NCBI RefSeq assembly: GCF_003112775.1
Contig: NZ_BFCH01000018.1
Span: 1,185,369-1,249,368, forward strand
Source of the DNA: Mycobacterium montefiorense
GTDB lineage: Bacteria; Actinomycetota; Actinomycetes; Mycobacteriales; Mycobacteriaceae
DNA length: 64,000 nt
Reading direction: 5' to 3'
Positions 42,178 through 51,346 of the stretch are shown piece after piece. Below the pieces are notes generated by a model. It had not been told where the DNA came from. It was given only the letters and a program-made list of their open reading frames with translations, and did not search any database. The translations under genes and the position numbers were made by a program. How positions within the stretch are numbered: position 1 is the stretch's first letter; each line of letters begins with the position of its first letter.

Positions 42178-43305
42178 TTAGGACACCGGTACCACGACGA
42201 GGTCGTGCGGTCGGTTGTTGAAAGCCAGCGCGCCGTCCTCGGTCACGACGACGATGTCTTCGATGCGCGCACCACAACGGCCCGGAAAGTAGATGCCCGG
42301 CTCGATCGAAAATGCCATCCCCGCAGTCAATGGCAGATCGTTGCCACTGACGATGTAGGGCTCCTCATGCACCGAGAGTCCGATGCCGTGGCCGGTGCGG
42401 TGCACGAAGAACTCCGCGAGTCCCGCTTCGGCTAGCACGTCGCGGGCGGCGGCGTCGACCTGCTCGGCGGTCACCCCCGGACGAACCACCTCAAAGGCCG
42501 CCCGCTGGGCCCGCTGCAGCAGCGAATATTGCTGCGCAACATCGTGATTAGGCTCTCCGATGCTGTAGGTACGCGTCGAGTCGGAGTGGTATCCCGGCTC
42601 GTAGGCTCCCCCGATGTCGACAACGACAATGTCACCGGCCTGCAGTTCGCGGTCCGAATAACTGTGGTGCGGGTCGGCGCCGTGCGGGCCGGAGCCGACG
42701 ATGATGAACGACACCTCCGAATGCCCTTCGGCGACAATAGCTTCGGCGATATCATCGGCGACGTCGGCCTCAGTGCGGCCCGGAATCAGGAACTCCGGCA
42801 CCCGGGCATGTACCCGGTCGATGGCCGAACCGGCCTTGCGCAGCGCGTCGATCTCGCACTCCTCCTTGACCATCCGCAGGCTGCGCAGTATGTCGGTAGC
42901 CAACACCGGGGGCACGCCGAGCAGACCGGCCAGCGGCAACAGATGCAGGGCTGGCATGGAGTCGGTGACCGCCGTCGCGGCGGGAGCGCCGCCCAGCGCC
43001 GCAAGAACCAATTGGTAGGGGTCGTTGCCGTCGACCCAATCGCGCACCGGCAAACCCAATTCGGCAATGGCCGATCCTCTGAGCGAGGCCAGCTCCAGCC
43101 GCGGCACCACCACCGTCGGGTCACCGGAGGCCGGCACCACCAGCGCGGTCAGCCGCTCGAACGTCTGAGCCCGCGACCCGCTGAGATAGCGCAGGTCGTA
43201 TCCCGGGGTGATCACCAGGCCGTCGAGTCCGGCGTCGGCGGTCGCGGCGGCCGCCGCTGCCAGGCGACGGGCATAGACCGCGGCATCGAATCGGTGAGAA
43301 TCCAT
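42178..43305 (-). CDS. pepE: M24 family dipeptidase PepE
   Basis: A 375-residue cytosolic metallopeptidase, the same length as M. tuberculosis PepE (Rv2089c). The C-terminal pita-bread fold has the five metal ligands: Asp in 'VVVDIGGAYEPGYHSD' (two Asp), His in 'VHRTGHGIG', Glu in 'FSIEPGIY' and Glu in 'GARIEDIVVV'. Predicted Xaa-Pro dipeptidase or related aminopeptidase. ATG 43305; the open frame upstream of this is a shadow. Ends 5 bp from the convergent lppJ stop. Divergent from the exonuclease gene. Confidence 0.95.
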   Translation of the reverse strand: MDSHRFDAAVYARRLAAAAAATADAGLDGLVITPGYDLRYLSGSRAQTFERLTALVVPASGDPTVVVPRLELASLRGSAIAELGLPVRDWVDGNDPYQLVLAALGGAPAATAVTDSMPALHLLPLAGLLGVPPVLATDILRSLRMVKEECEIDALRKAGSAIDRVHARVPEFLIPGRTEADVADDIAEAIVAEGHSEVSFIIVGSGPHGADPHHSYSDRELQAGDIVVVDIGGAYEPGYHSDSTRTYSIGEPNHDVAQQYSLLQRAQRAAFEVVRPGVTAEQVDAAARDVLAEAGLAEFFVHRTGHGIGLSVHEEPYIVSGNDLPLTAGMAFSIEPGIYFPGRCGARIEDIVVVTEDGALAFNNRPHDLVVVPVS

Positions 43306-43353
43306 GGCAGCCAGGCTAACCGCGTCGGCGGCGGCGCTGGCAGGATAGCCCGC

Positions 43354-44310
43354 ATGCCTGCACCTGTGTTGCTGCTCGACGGCGCCAGCATGTGGTTCCG
43401 CTCGTATTTCGGGGTGCCGTCGTCGATCACCGCTCCCGACGGTCGGCCGGTGAACGCCGTGCGCGGGTTCATCGACTCGATGGCCGTTGTGATCACCCAA
43501 CAACGACCGAAAAGGCTGGCCGTGTGCCTCGATCTGGATTGGCGCCCGCAGTTCCGGGTGGACCTGATCCCGTCGTACAAGGCGCATCGGGTGGCCGAGC
43601 CGGAACCGGAGGGCACGCCGGACGTCGAGGAAGTGCCCGACGACCTGTCGCCGCAGGTCGACATCATCATGCAGCTCCTCGACGCGTTCGGGATCACGAC
43701 GGCAGGCGCGGAGGGCTTCGAGGCCGACGACGTGCTGGGCACGCTGGCAGCGCAGGAAAGCAACGACCCGGTCGTCGTGGTCAGCGGAGACCGCGACTTG
43801 ATGCAGGTGGTCACCGACGATCCCGTCCCGGTTCGGGTGCTCTATCTGGGCCGCGGCCTGGCCAAAGCCACCCTGTTCGGGCCCGCCGAGGTGGCCGAAC
43901 ACTATTCCGTGCCGCTGGACCGCGCCGGACCGGCCTACGCCGAACTCGCGCTGTTGCGCGGTGACCCCTCCGACGGCCTGCCGGGGGTGCCGGGCGTCGG
44001 CGAGAAGACGGCCGCCACGCTGTTGGCGCTGCACGGCTCGCTGGAGCAGATCCTGGCGGCCGCGCACGACCCGAAATCCAAGATCGCCAAGGGATTGCGG
44101 GCAAAGCTGTTGGCCGCCGCGGACTACATCGAGGCCGCCGGTCAGGTGGTGCGGGTGGCCACCGACGCACCGATCACGCTGTCGAGACCCACCGACGAGC
44201 TACCGCTGACGGCCGCCGACCCGCAGCGCACCGCGGCGCTGGCCACGGAATTCGGCGTGGGATCCTCGATTGCCCGCCTGCAGAAAGCGCTCGACTCGCT
44301 GCCGCAGTGA
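43354..44310 (+). CDS. 5'-3' exonuclease (PolA N-terminal-like, Rv2090)
   Basis: A 318-residue protein from ATG 43354 equivalent to the 5'-3' exonuclease/flap domain of DNA polymerase I as a stand-alone gene. Metal-binding acidic residues are visible in 'LLLDGASMWFRSYFG', 'EGFEADDVLG' and 'VVVSGDRDLMQVV', and the DNA-binding helix-hairpin-helix in 'LPGVPGVGEKTAATLL'. Expected role: removal of 5' flaps or RNA primers in replication and repair. The stop lies inside a hairpin shared with the convergent next gene. Confidence 0.94.
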   Translation: MPAPVLLLDGASMWFRSYFGVPSSITAPDGRPVNAVRGFIDSMAVVITQQRPKRLAVCLDLDWRPQFRVDLIPSYKAHRVAEPEPEGTPDVEEVPDDLSPQVDIIMQLLDAFGITTAGAEGFEADDVLGTLAAQESNDPVVVVSGDRDLMQVVTDDPVPVRVLYLGRGLAKATLFGPAEVAEHYSVPLDRAGPAYAELALLRGDPSDGLPGVPGVGEKTAATLLALHGSLEQILAAAHDPKSKIAKGLRAKLLAAADYIEAAGQVVRVATDAPITLSRPTDELPLTAADPQRTAALATEFGVGSSIARLQKALDSLPQ

Positions 44311-44324
44311 CGCGCTACTGCGGC
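44301..44324. terminator. Bidirectional hairpin between convergent genes
   Basis: A perfect 8-bp stem (44301-44308 with 44317-44324, GCCGCAGT paired with ACTGCGGC) around an 8-base loop spans the stop codons of the exonuclease gene and the Rv2091c-like gene. No U-tract, as is common for mycobacterial terminators. Confidence 0.5.
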
Positions 44325-45094
44325 CGGCCGACCTCGTAGGTGCCCTTGTCGTCCTGGAAGGTCACCGTCACGCGCTTCTGAGCGCCATCGATGCTGACGG
44401 CGCAGTCGAAGGTGGCGCCCTTCGTCACGGTCGGGTCGGTGCCGTTGTTGCACTTGACGTCCTTGACGTTCTTCGCGCCGTAGCCGTTGGTCTCGTCGGT
44501 CAGAACCTGCTGCACGCCGGTCTGAGCCTTGTTGACGTCCAGCTTGGTGGTGACGAAAAAGCCGGGCTCCCAGAAGCCGAGCACCAGCACGATCGCGATC
44601 AGCAGAAACGCGATCGCCCCGCCCACGCCGCCGATCAGCGCCATCGACCGCTTTTTCTTCGGCTGCTCGTAGCCCGGGTACTGCTGCGGGTACTGGCCGG
44701 GCTGACCGTATTGACCTGGCTGACCGTACTGGCCCGGCTGCCCATATTGCCCGGGCTGTGCGTACTGGCCCGGCTGGCCGTACTGGCCCGGCTGGCCGTA
44801 CTGACCGGGCTGCCCGTACTGGCCCTGCTGGCCGTACTGCTCGGGTTGCCCGTAGCCGGGCTGCTGCTGGGGGTACTGCTGCTGGTAGGCGTGCTCAGCC
44901 GGCTGCTGGTATTGCGGGTACTCGGCGGCTGCCGGGTACGCCGGGGCCTGCCACGTTCCCTCTTGGGTCGGCGGTTGCTGCTGTTGCCAGGGTGAGCCCA
45001 CCTGACCCACCTGAGTCGGTTCCTGGGAACGATCGCCACCCTCGCCGGGCGGTTGCCATTGCTGGCCCGGGTCCGATCCGTGCGGTCCGCTCAT
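44315..45094 (-). CDS. DUF4333 membrane protein with Gly-Gln-Tyr repeats (Rv2091c-like)
   Basis: A 259-residue protein. The N-terminal about 145 residues are cytoplasmic and low complexity, dominated by repeats of GQYGQP (seven or more copies). A basic stop 'EQPKKKR', one transmembrane helix (about residues 152-173) and an external domain of about 85 residues follow: 'TKLDVNKAQTGVQQVLTDET' and Cys residues in 'VKCNNGTDP' and 'FDCAVSIDG', fitting DUF4333. Equivalent to Rv2091c. The Tyr/Gln-rich repeats may mediate protein interaction or phase-separation-like behaviour (inference). Confidence 0.9.
   Translation of the reverse strand: MSGPHGSDPGQQWQPPGEGGDRSQEPTQVGQVGSPWQQQQPPTQEGTWQAPAYPAAAEYPQYQQPAEHAYQQQYPQQQPGYGQPEQYGQQGQYGQPGQYGQPGQYGQPGQYAQPGQYGQPGQYGQPGQYGQPGQYPQQYPGYEQPKKKRSMALIGGVGGAIAFLLIAIVLVLGFWEPGFFVTTKLDVNKAQTGVQQVLTDETNGYGAKNVKDVKCNNGTDPTVTKGATFDCAVSIDGAQKRVTVTFQDDKGTYEVGRPQ
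44691..44838 (-). repeat. Tandem 18-bp coding repeat
   Basis: About eight imperfect copies of an 18-bp unit (on + strand like 'tactggcccggctggccg') encoding GQYGQP within the Rv2091c-like gene. Likely to vary in copy number among strains. Not CRISPR: no spacers and it lies in a continuous frame. Confidence 0.85.
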
Positions 45095-45149
45095 CGTTTC
45101 TCCTCAATCGCCTTGTGTCATGGCCCTGTAACGGTAGCTCGGGCCCAGC

Positions 45150-47930
45150 CTACCCGGCGTCAACTGCGACGACGCCGCGCCGGACATCGTTGATCGCACG
45201 CTTTGCCGTCGCCCGCAGTTCAGCATCCGGCGCAGCATTGCGCACCTGGTCCAGCAGATCGAGCACCTGACGGCACCACCGCACGAAATCCCCGGCCAAC
45301 AACGGTGAACCGCTACCGGTCGCGTCGGCCGCGGCTAGTGAGCCAGCCAGATCGCCGCTCCGCGCCCACCGGTACATGACGGTGACGAAGCCGTCGTCAG
45401 GTTCGCGGGCGGGCGCGATGCGGTGGGTTTGCTCGTCGGTACGCAGCGCGAACGAAAGCTTCGCTGTCTGCTGCAGGGCCTGCCGCAATTTAGGGGTCGG
45501 CGCCTCGGCGGCAAACGGAACGCCGGGGCCGTCGCTACCGCGCGTCTCGTAGAGCACCGACGAAACCACCGCGGCCAACTCGGCGGGCTTCAGTTCGGCC
45601 CACGCGCCGGTGCGCAGACATTCGGCGACCAGCAGGTCGCTCTCGCTGTAGATCCGCGCCAACAACCGGCCGTCGTCGGTGACTCGGGGATCAGCCACGG
45701 AGCCCTGGATGAACTCACGCTCGGTAAGCAGCCCGACGATTCGGTCGAACGTGCGGGCCAGCGAGTTGGTGGCAGCGGCGACCTTTTTTTCCAGCTGCGC
45801 GTTGTCGCGTTCGATGCGCAGGTAACGCTCGGCCTCACGGACTCCAGCCTCGACGCCCGGGCTGTTGTGTGCCGGGTGGCGACGCAGCTCCGCGCGCAAC
45901 GACGTCAGCTCCGGGTCGTGGAAACCGTCATCGGAGTCCGCGGCGCGACGGCGCGACGGCACGTCCAGCTCAGCGGTAGCCGACCGCAGCGCCGAGGCCA
46001 GATCGCGGCGCACCCGGGGCTGACGGTGTTCGACTCGCTTGGGCAGCGGCATCGTCGCGACGGGTTCGGCGGCACCGGAGTAGTCAGCCGACGAAATCCG
46101 GCCCGCCCAACGATGTTCGGTGAGGACCAGCGGTCGGGGGTCGTCGCCGTCGCGTGCCGATTCCAGCACCACCGCCAGCCCGCTGTGCCGGCCGTGGGTG
46201 ATGGTGATGATGTCGCCGCGGCGCAGCCCGGCCAGCGCCTGGTTGGCCGCCTGCCGCCGGTGCAGCCGCGACGCCCGGGACTGCGCGCGCTCCATCTCCG
46301 AAATTCGCGCACGCATCCGGGCGTATTCCAGGATCGGCGCGTCCGCCCCGCCGAGTTCGGCGGCGATCTCGTCCTGCAGCCGCTTGCCCCGGTCAATGCC
46401 GCGGACCAAGCCGACGACGGAGCGGTCGGCCTGATACTGCGCAAAGGACTGCTCGAGCAGCTGATGCGCCTGCTCCGGACCCATGTGCTGCACCAGGTTG
46501 ATGGTCATGTTGTACGACGGCGCGAACGAGCTGCGCAGCGGGAACGTCCGGTTGGACGCCAGCCCCGCCACCGCGGACGGGTCGGAGGTTTCCTCGCCCG
46601 GATGCCAGAGCACCACTGCGTGCCCCTCGACGTCGATGCCACGCCGCCCGGCCCGGCCCGTCAACTGGGTGTACTCCCCCGGCGTTAGCGGCACGTGCGC
46701 TTCGCCGTTGAACTTCACCAGCCGCTCGAGCACCACGGTGCGGGCGGGCATGTTGATGCCCAGGGCCAGGGTTTCGGTGGCGAACACCGCCCTGACTAGG
46801 CCTGCGGTGAACAGCTCCTCGACCGTGTGCCGGAAGGCCGGCAGCATGCCGGCATGGTGGGCCGCCAAACCACGCAGCAACCCCTCCCGCCACTCGTAGT
46901 AGCCCAGCACCGCGAGATCGGCTTCGGCGAGGTCTCCGCACCGGTGCTCGATCACCTCGGCGATCTGAGCGCGTTCCTCTTCGGTGGTGAGCCGCAGCGG
47001 CGAGCGCAGGCACTGCTGGACCGCGGCGTCGCAACCGGCCCGCGAGAACACGAACGCGATCGCCGGCAACAGCCCTTCGGAGTCCAGCGTGGCGATCACG
47101 TCGGGTCGCGCGGGCGGCCGGTAGAAGCGTGGCCGCTCCGGCCTGCCCCTGCCCGACTGCCGGCGGGGACCACGCCAATCGCCCATCCGGTCCGCCTCCC
47201 GGCGGTGCGCAATATGTTGCAGCAGTTCGGGATTCACCCGAGGATGACGATCGGCGGCCGGCTTCTCGTTCTCGTAGTCGAACAGGTCCAGCAAGCGCCT
47301 GCCGACCAGGACGTGTTGCCACAGCGGCACCGGCCGGTGCTCGTCGACCACTACCGTCGTGTCGCCGCGCACGGTCTGGATCCAGCCGCCGAACTCCTCG
47401 GCGTTGCTCACTGTCGCCGACAGACTCACCAACCGCACCTCGTCGGGCAGATGCAGGATCACCTCCTCCCACACCGGACCCCGCATCCGATCGGCGAGGA
47501 AATGCACCTCGTCCATCACCACGTGGGAAAGCCCTTGCAGCGCAGCCGAATCGGCGTACAGCATGTTGCGCAGCACTTCGGTGGTCATCACCACCACGGG
47601 CGCATCGGCGTTCAGCGACACGTCGCCGGTCAACAGCCCGATTCGATCGCGGCCATAGCGTGCCGTCAGATCGGTGTGCTTCTGGTTGCTCAGCGCTTTG
47701 AGCGGCGTGGTGTAGAAGCACTTACCGCCGCCCGCCAGCGCCAGGTGCACGGCGAATTCGCCGACCACCGTCTTGCCGGCTCCCGTTGGCGCGCAGACCA
47801 GCACGCCGTGACCCCGTTCCAGTGCCGCACAGGCCCGCGTCTGGAAGTTGTCGAGCGAAAAAGGCAGCTCGGCGGTGAACCGAGGCAGCTCGGTCAACTC
47901 GGTCACGCCGCCGTCAGGTGCCACCGCCAT
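45150..47930 (-). CDS. helY: Ski2/Mtr4-like DEAD/DEAH-box helicase HelY
   Basis: A 926-residue superfamily 2 helicase. Walker A 'CAPTGAGKTVVGEF' (about residues 45-58), DEVH box in 'VVMDEVHFLADRMRGP', motif III 'LVSLSATVSN', motif VI 'YTQLTGRAGRRGIDVEG' and a C-terminal DSHCT-like helical region. Equivalent to M. tuberculosis Rv2092c. Predicted to unwind RNA (or RNA/DNA) with ATP in RNA turnover. ATG 47930 directly follows the tatC stop with no gap, so it is probably co-transcribed with tatA-tatC. Confidence 0.95.
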   Translation of the reverse strand: MAVAPDGGVTELTELPRFTAELPFSLDNFQTRACAALERGHGVLVCAPTGAGKTVVGEFAVHLALAGGGKCFYTTPLKALSNQKHTDLTARYGRDRIGLLTGDVSLNADAPVVVMTTEVLRNMLYADSAALQGLSHVVMDEVHFLADRMRGPVWEEVILHLPDEVRLVSLSATVSNAEEFGGWIQTVRGDTTVVVDEHRPVPLWQHVLVGRRLLDLFDYENEKPAADRHPRVNPELLQHIAHRREADRMGDWRGPRRQSGRGRPERPRFYRPPARPDVIATLDSEGLLPAIAFVFSRAGCDAAVQQCLRSPLRLTTEEERAQIAEVIEHRCGDLAEADLAVLGYYEWREGLLRGLAAHHAGMLPAFRHTVEELFTAGLVRAVFATETLALGINMPARTVVLERLVKFNGEAHVPLTPGEYTQLTGRAGRRGIDVEGHAVVLWHPGEETSDPSAVAGLASNRTFPLRSSFAPSYNMTINLVQHMGPEQAHQLLEQSFAQYQADRSVVGLVRGIDRGKRLQDEIAAELGGADAPILEYARMRARISEMERAQSRASRLHRRQAANQALAGLRRGDIITITHGRHSGLAVVLESARDGDDPRPLVLTEHRWAGRISSADYSGAAEPVATMPLPKRVEHRQPRVRRDLASALRSATAELDVPSRRRAADSDDGFHDPELTSLRAELRRHPAHNSPGVEAGVREAERYLRIERDNAQLEKKVAAATNSLARTFDRIVGLLTEREFIQGSVADPRVTDDGRLLARIYSESDLLVAECLRTGAWAELKPAELAAVVSSVLYETRGSDGPGVPFAAEAPTPKLRQALQQTAKLSFALRTDEQTHRIAPAREPDDGFVTVMYRWARSGDLAGSLAAADATGSGSPLLAGDFVRWCRQVLDLLDQVRNAAPDAELRATAKRAINDVRRGVVAVDAG

Positions 47931-48899
47931 CTACGTCACGTCGTCGTGTTGCCCGGCGATAAACGACGGTTCCGGCGCCGACTGGGACATCGGCTGAGCC
48001 GGCTCGATGACCGATGCTTCGTCGTCCGAGATTTCAGTTTGGGCTTCGCGCTTGGCTTTTCGCTTGTCGTGGATTCGGGCGATCTGGATGGCCAGCTCTT
48101 GCAGCACGGACAGCGCGATTCCCAGCGCCGTCATCGAAAACGGGTCGGAGCCGGGCGTGAACACCGCCGCGAACACGAACATCGCGAAAATCAGGCCGCG
48201 CCGCCACGACTTGAGCTTTTCGTAGGTCAGCATGCCCGCCATGTTGAGCATGACGATCAGCAACGGGAATTCGAAGCTGACGCCGAACACCACCAGCAGA
48301 TTGATCAGGAAACCGAAATAGCGGTCCCCGGACAGCGCGGTCACCTGGACGTCGCTGCCGACCGTCAACAGGAAGCCCAGCGCCTGCGACAGCACGAAGT
48401 AGGCCAGCACCGCACCGCCGATGAACAGCACCGCGGCGGGGATCACGAACCCGACCGCGAAGCGGCGCTCCTTCTGATACAGCCCCGGCGTGATAAAGGC
48501 CCACAGCTCGTAGAACCACACCGGGCAGGCCAACACGATCCCGGCGGTCATCCCGACCTTGAGCCGCAGCATGAACTGGTCGAACGGCGCGGTGGCCAGC
48601 AATCGGCACTGCCCGTCGGCGCTGATGTCCGCACGCGCCGACTGCGGCAGCGAGCAATAGGGATGGCGTAGCCACTCGCCCAGGCTCTGAAGCCCGAACA
48701 GCGGATGCCCGTACCAGACGAACCCGAGAATCGTGGTGGCCACGATCGCGGCCAGGGAGACCAGCAGCCGGGTGCGCAGTTCGGTCAGGTGATCGACCAG
48801 CGACATCGTCGCGTCGGGATTGGTCCGACTGCGCCTATTGCGCGGATTGAGATGCTTCAGAAACGCAGCAGTACGCGCTGAAGTTTTGAGTGTTTTCAC
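47931..48899 (-). CDS. tatC: Sec-independent protein translocase TatC
   Basis: A 322-residue polytopic membrane protein with the TatC pattern: 'MSLVDHLTELRTRLLVSLAA' at the start of the conserved part, 'TAPFDQFMLRLKVG', 'FYELWAFITPGLYQKERRF', and 'VFAAVFTPGSDPFSM' near the end. Six transmembrane helices are expected. Together with TatA it exports folded proteins with twin-Arg signals. GTG 48899 gives an N-terminal cytoplasmic extension of about 30 residues similar to but slightly longer than that of M. tuberculosis TatC; an internal ATG at 48806 is less likely. Downstream of tatA. Confidence 0.96.
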   Translation of the reverse strand: MKTLKTSARTAAFLKHLNPRNRRSRTNPDATMSLVDHLTELRTRLLVSLAAIVATTILGFVWYGHPLFGLQSLGEWLRHPYCSLPQSARADISADGQCRLLATAPFDQFMLRLKVGMTAGIVLACPVWFYELWAFITPGLYQKERRFAVGFVIPAAVLFIGGAVLAYFVLSQALGFLLTVGSDVQVTALSGDRYFGFLINLLVVFGVSFEFPLLIVMLNMAGMLTYEKLKSWRRGLIFAMFVFAAVFTPGSDPFSMTALGIALSVLQELAIQIARIHDKRKAKREAQTEISDDEASVIEPAQPMSQSAPEPSFIAGQHDDVT

Positions 48900-48942
48900 A
48901 ACGCTCGGTCAGTGGCGCTCGGGCACCGCGGCCGATGCCCGG

Positions 48943-49209
48943 CTAAGCGGGGCGCGCTTCGGTGTGACCCTGCTCGGAGGTCGCCGACGGGTCGACCCGC
49001 TGCGACTGCACGGGCTGCGGGGCCGCGGCAGGGGTTTCAATGGAAGGCGCTTCGGGCTTGCCTTCCGTCTGCATTTCACGCATCTCGGATTTGAAGATGC
49101 GCATCGATTTGCCCAGCGAGCGCGCTGCATCCGGGAGCTTCTTGGCACCGAACAGCAGGATTACGACGACCGCGAGGATCGCCCAGTGCCACGGACTAAG
49201 ACTGCCCAC
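48943..49209 (-). CDS. tatA: Twin-arginine translocase subunit TatA
   Basis: An 88-residue protein: short N-terminal membrane helix 'WHWAILAVVVILLFGAKKLP', hinge 'FGAKKLP', amphipathic helix 'DAARSLGKSMRIFKSEMREM' and a Pro/Glu-rich tail. Classic TatA/E. GTG start at 49209. Forms the pore-like assembly used with TatC. First gene of the tatA-tatC-helY group, 72 bp downstream of pafC. Confidence 0.96.
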   Translation of the reverse strand: MGSLSPWHWAILAVVVILLFGAKKLPDAARSLGKSMRIFKSEMREMQTEGKPEAPSIETPAAAPQPVQSQRVDPSATSEQGHTEARPA

Positions 49210-49281
49210 TTTGATTACCTCCAGACGTCCACCCGATGCTACCGCAGCACGGGCAACTGCCGGTGTGCCCGCGCCGTGCGA

Positions 49282-50253
49282 TCAGGACGTCACTGCCTGG
49301 TAGGACTCCAAGGCCGCCGCCGCGGCATCCCGTATCCGCTGCGCGAGCGACTGGGGTTCAACCACCCGAACGTCCGGCCCGAATCCCAGCACCAGGCGTG
49401 TCATCCAGTCCTCCGAGGCGTAGGTCATGACCGCCTCACACGATCCGTCCGGCAACTCGCGTACGTCGCGCATCGGGTAGTACTCGAACATCCATGACGC
49501 CGAGGGCGCTACCCGCAGCCTGGCCGATGGCAGGGACGGATCGCCGTCGAACAGCGATGTGTCCGGGCGCGCCTGCAGCGCCGGCATGGGTGGGGCGGCC
49601 GGCTCGCCCAGCTCGCTGGCCTCGACGATCCGGTCGAATCGGAACAGCCGCACACCTTCGGCTTCACGGGACCAGGCCTCCAGGTAGCTGTGGCCGCCGA
49701 TCAGCAACACCCGGATGGGGTCGACGGTTCGGCTGGTCAGCGTGTCGTGTGAGGCGGAGTAGTAGTCGATAGCCAGCGCGTGCTTGTACTGCACCGCCGT
49801 ACGCACGGTAGCCGCGGCCCGGTTCTCGATCGGCGCCGGCTCGTCGATCGCCGTCACCGAACTCGTTGCGTCGTGTCCGACAGCGCCGGCCGCCGCGGCG
49901 ATCTTGGCGATCGCGGTACGCGCCGCCTCCGGATCGACCACGCCCGGAATGTCGGCCAGCGCCCGCAGCGCGACGAGCAGACCGGTGGCCTCCGGAGAGG
50001 TGAGCTTGAGCGGCCGGTCGATGCCCGCCGAGAACGTCACCTCGATGGTGTCGCCGGAGAACTCGAAGTCGATCAGATCACCCGGGAAGTAGCCGGGCAG
50101 CCCACACATCCAAAGCTGGTTGAGGTCTTCTTCCAGCTGTTTGGCCGACACCCCCAGCTTGGCGGCGGCTTCCGCGCGGGTGATCCGCGGATTGGCCTGG
50201 AAATACGGCACCATGTTGAGCAGCCGAACCAGGCGGGTGGACACGGGGGTCAC
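49282..50253 (-). CDS. pafC: PafC, WYL-domain transcriptional regulator
   Basis: A 323-residue protein with an N-terminal winged helix ('ITRAEAAAKLGVSAKQLEED') and a WYL domain ('RTVDPIRVLLIGGHSYLEAW'), ending in a WCX-type C-terminal domain. PafB and PafC form a heterodimer that activates the mycobacterial LexA/RecA-independent DNA-damage response; single-stranded DNA or damage signals are thought to act through the WYL domains. Its start overlaps the pafB stop by 4 bp. Not itself needed for pupylation despite the name. Confidence 0.95.
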   Translation of the reverse strand: MTPVSTRLVRLLNMVPYFQANPRITRAEAAAKLGVSAKQLEEDLNQLWMCGLPGYFPGDLIDFEFSGDTIEVTFSAGIDRPLKLTSPEATGLLVALRALADIPGVVDPEAARTAIAKIAAAAGAVGHDATSSVTAIDEPAPIENRAAATVRTAVQYKHALAIDYYSASHDTLTSRTVDPIRVLLIGGHSYLEAWSREAEGVRLFRFDRIVEASELGEPAAPPMPALQARPDTSLFDGDPSLPSARLRVAPSASWMFEYYPMRDVRELPDGSCEAVMTYASEDWMTRLVLGFGPDVRVVEPQSLAQRIRDAAAAALESYQAVTS

Positions 50254-51248
50254 GCGGGCGCTCCCGCGTGGGCACGCAGCCGGGCCAGCACGTCGTCGCG
50301 CAGCGGTTGCGGCTCGAGTACGACGGCGTCGGCCCCGTATCCGGCGATTTCGCGGGCCAGCCGGTCGGTGGAGCTGATGTCGACTTCGAGTACTTCACCG
50401 TCGCGGCCACCCAATTGCCGGGCGCCGGTGGACCGTCCGGCGCGGCGCAACGCGGTGGCCCGCCCGTCGGCAACCCACACCTGGGCCCGCCCGCCGGTCG
50501 GCGTCTCGGCCACCGTCTGGGCGACGATCTTGCGCAGGTCGATGCCGTCGGGGACGGTGACGGCGCCGGACGGACCGATCGGCGCGACCTCGGCGCCGAT
50601 GCGGGAGAGCCGGAAGGTGCGGGTGGCCTCGCGATCACGGTCGTGGCCGACGAGATACCAGCGGCCCTTCTCGGTGACCACACCCCACGGCTCGACGGTG
50701 CGCATGGTGTAGGGCTCGGCGCGTGACGGCCGATGCGGGAACTGGACGGCCTGCCGGGAATCGATGGCGGACAACAGGATTCCGAGCACCTCCTCGGACC
50801 CGCGCAGGCCCGGCACTCCCTCCGGGGAGGCGATCGCCACCGGGGTCCCGTCGTCGAAGGGGTCGACGTCGACGCCGGCGGCGCGCAGCTTCAGCAACGC
50901 GCCCTGGGTCGCGGTGATCAGCTCGGGCGACTCCCACAGCTGCGTGGCGACGGCGACCGCGGCCGCCTCATCCGCGGTCAGCTCGACCGCCGGCAGTGAG
51001 TATGCGTCGCGGTTGATCCGGTAGCCCTCGGTCGGGTCCAGCGCCGATACCCGGCCGACCTCGAGCGGGATGCCGAGGTCGCGCAGCTCGTTCTTGTCGC
51101 GTTCGAACATCCGGGAAAACGCCTCGAGGCTGGGGCTTTCCGAATAGCCAGCCACGCTGGACCGGATCTTTTCCGCGGTGATGTAGCCGCGGGTGGACAA
51201 CAGGGCGATGACGAGATTGACCAGCCGTTCGACTTTCGAGGTCGCCAT
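50250..51248 (-). CDS. pafB: PafB, WYL-domain transcriptional regulator
   Basis: A 332-residue partner of PafC with the same three-part plan: winged helix in 'VIALLSTRGYITAEKIRSSV', WYL region 'RTVEPWGVVTEKGRWYLVGH', C-terminal WCX domain ending 'RLRAHAGAPA'. ATG 51248; 98 bp separate it from pafA upstream, which probably shares the transcript. Acts with PafC in DNA-damage gene activation. Confidence 0.95.
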   Translation of the reverse strand: MATSKVERLVNLVIALLSTRGYITAEKIRSSVAGYSESPSLEAFSRMFERDKNELRDLGIPLEVGRVSALDPTEGYRINRDAYSLPAVELTADEAAAVAVATQLWESPELITATQGALLKLRAAGVDVDPFDDGTPVAIASPEGVPGLRGSEEVLGILLSAIDSRQAVQFPHRPSRAEPYTMRTVEPWGVVTEKGRWYLVGHDRDREATRTFRLSRIGAEVAPIGPSGAVTVPDGIDLRKIVAQTVAETPTGGRAQVWVADGRATALRRAGRSTGARQLGGRDGEVLEVDISSTDRLAREIAGYGADAVVLEPQPLRDDVLARLRAHAGAPA

Positions 51249-51346
51249 TTGCTCCAGATTAGATGGCCCGCATCGCGCGCGTGCACCGACTCGCCAGCGT
51301 CACTTTGGCCACATGAGCCACCTGATCAGCTGTAGACAGCCGATGG

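Noticed and set aside
42529..43353. Upstream extension of the exonuclease frame over pepE
   Set aside because: Antisense to pepE with no domain; the exonuclease clearly starts at ATG 43354.
44691..44838. Short tandem repeat resembling a CRISPR-like array
   Set aside because: Repeats are contiguous without spacers and encode GQYGQP in frame; no cas genes.
46827..48671. 614-codon + strand frame over helY/tatC
   Set aside because: Low-complexity Gln/His/Arg-rich translation typical of a shadow of real minus-strand genes.
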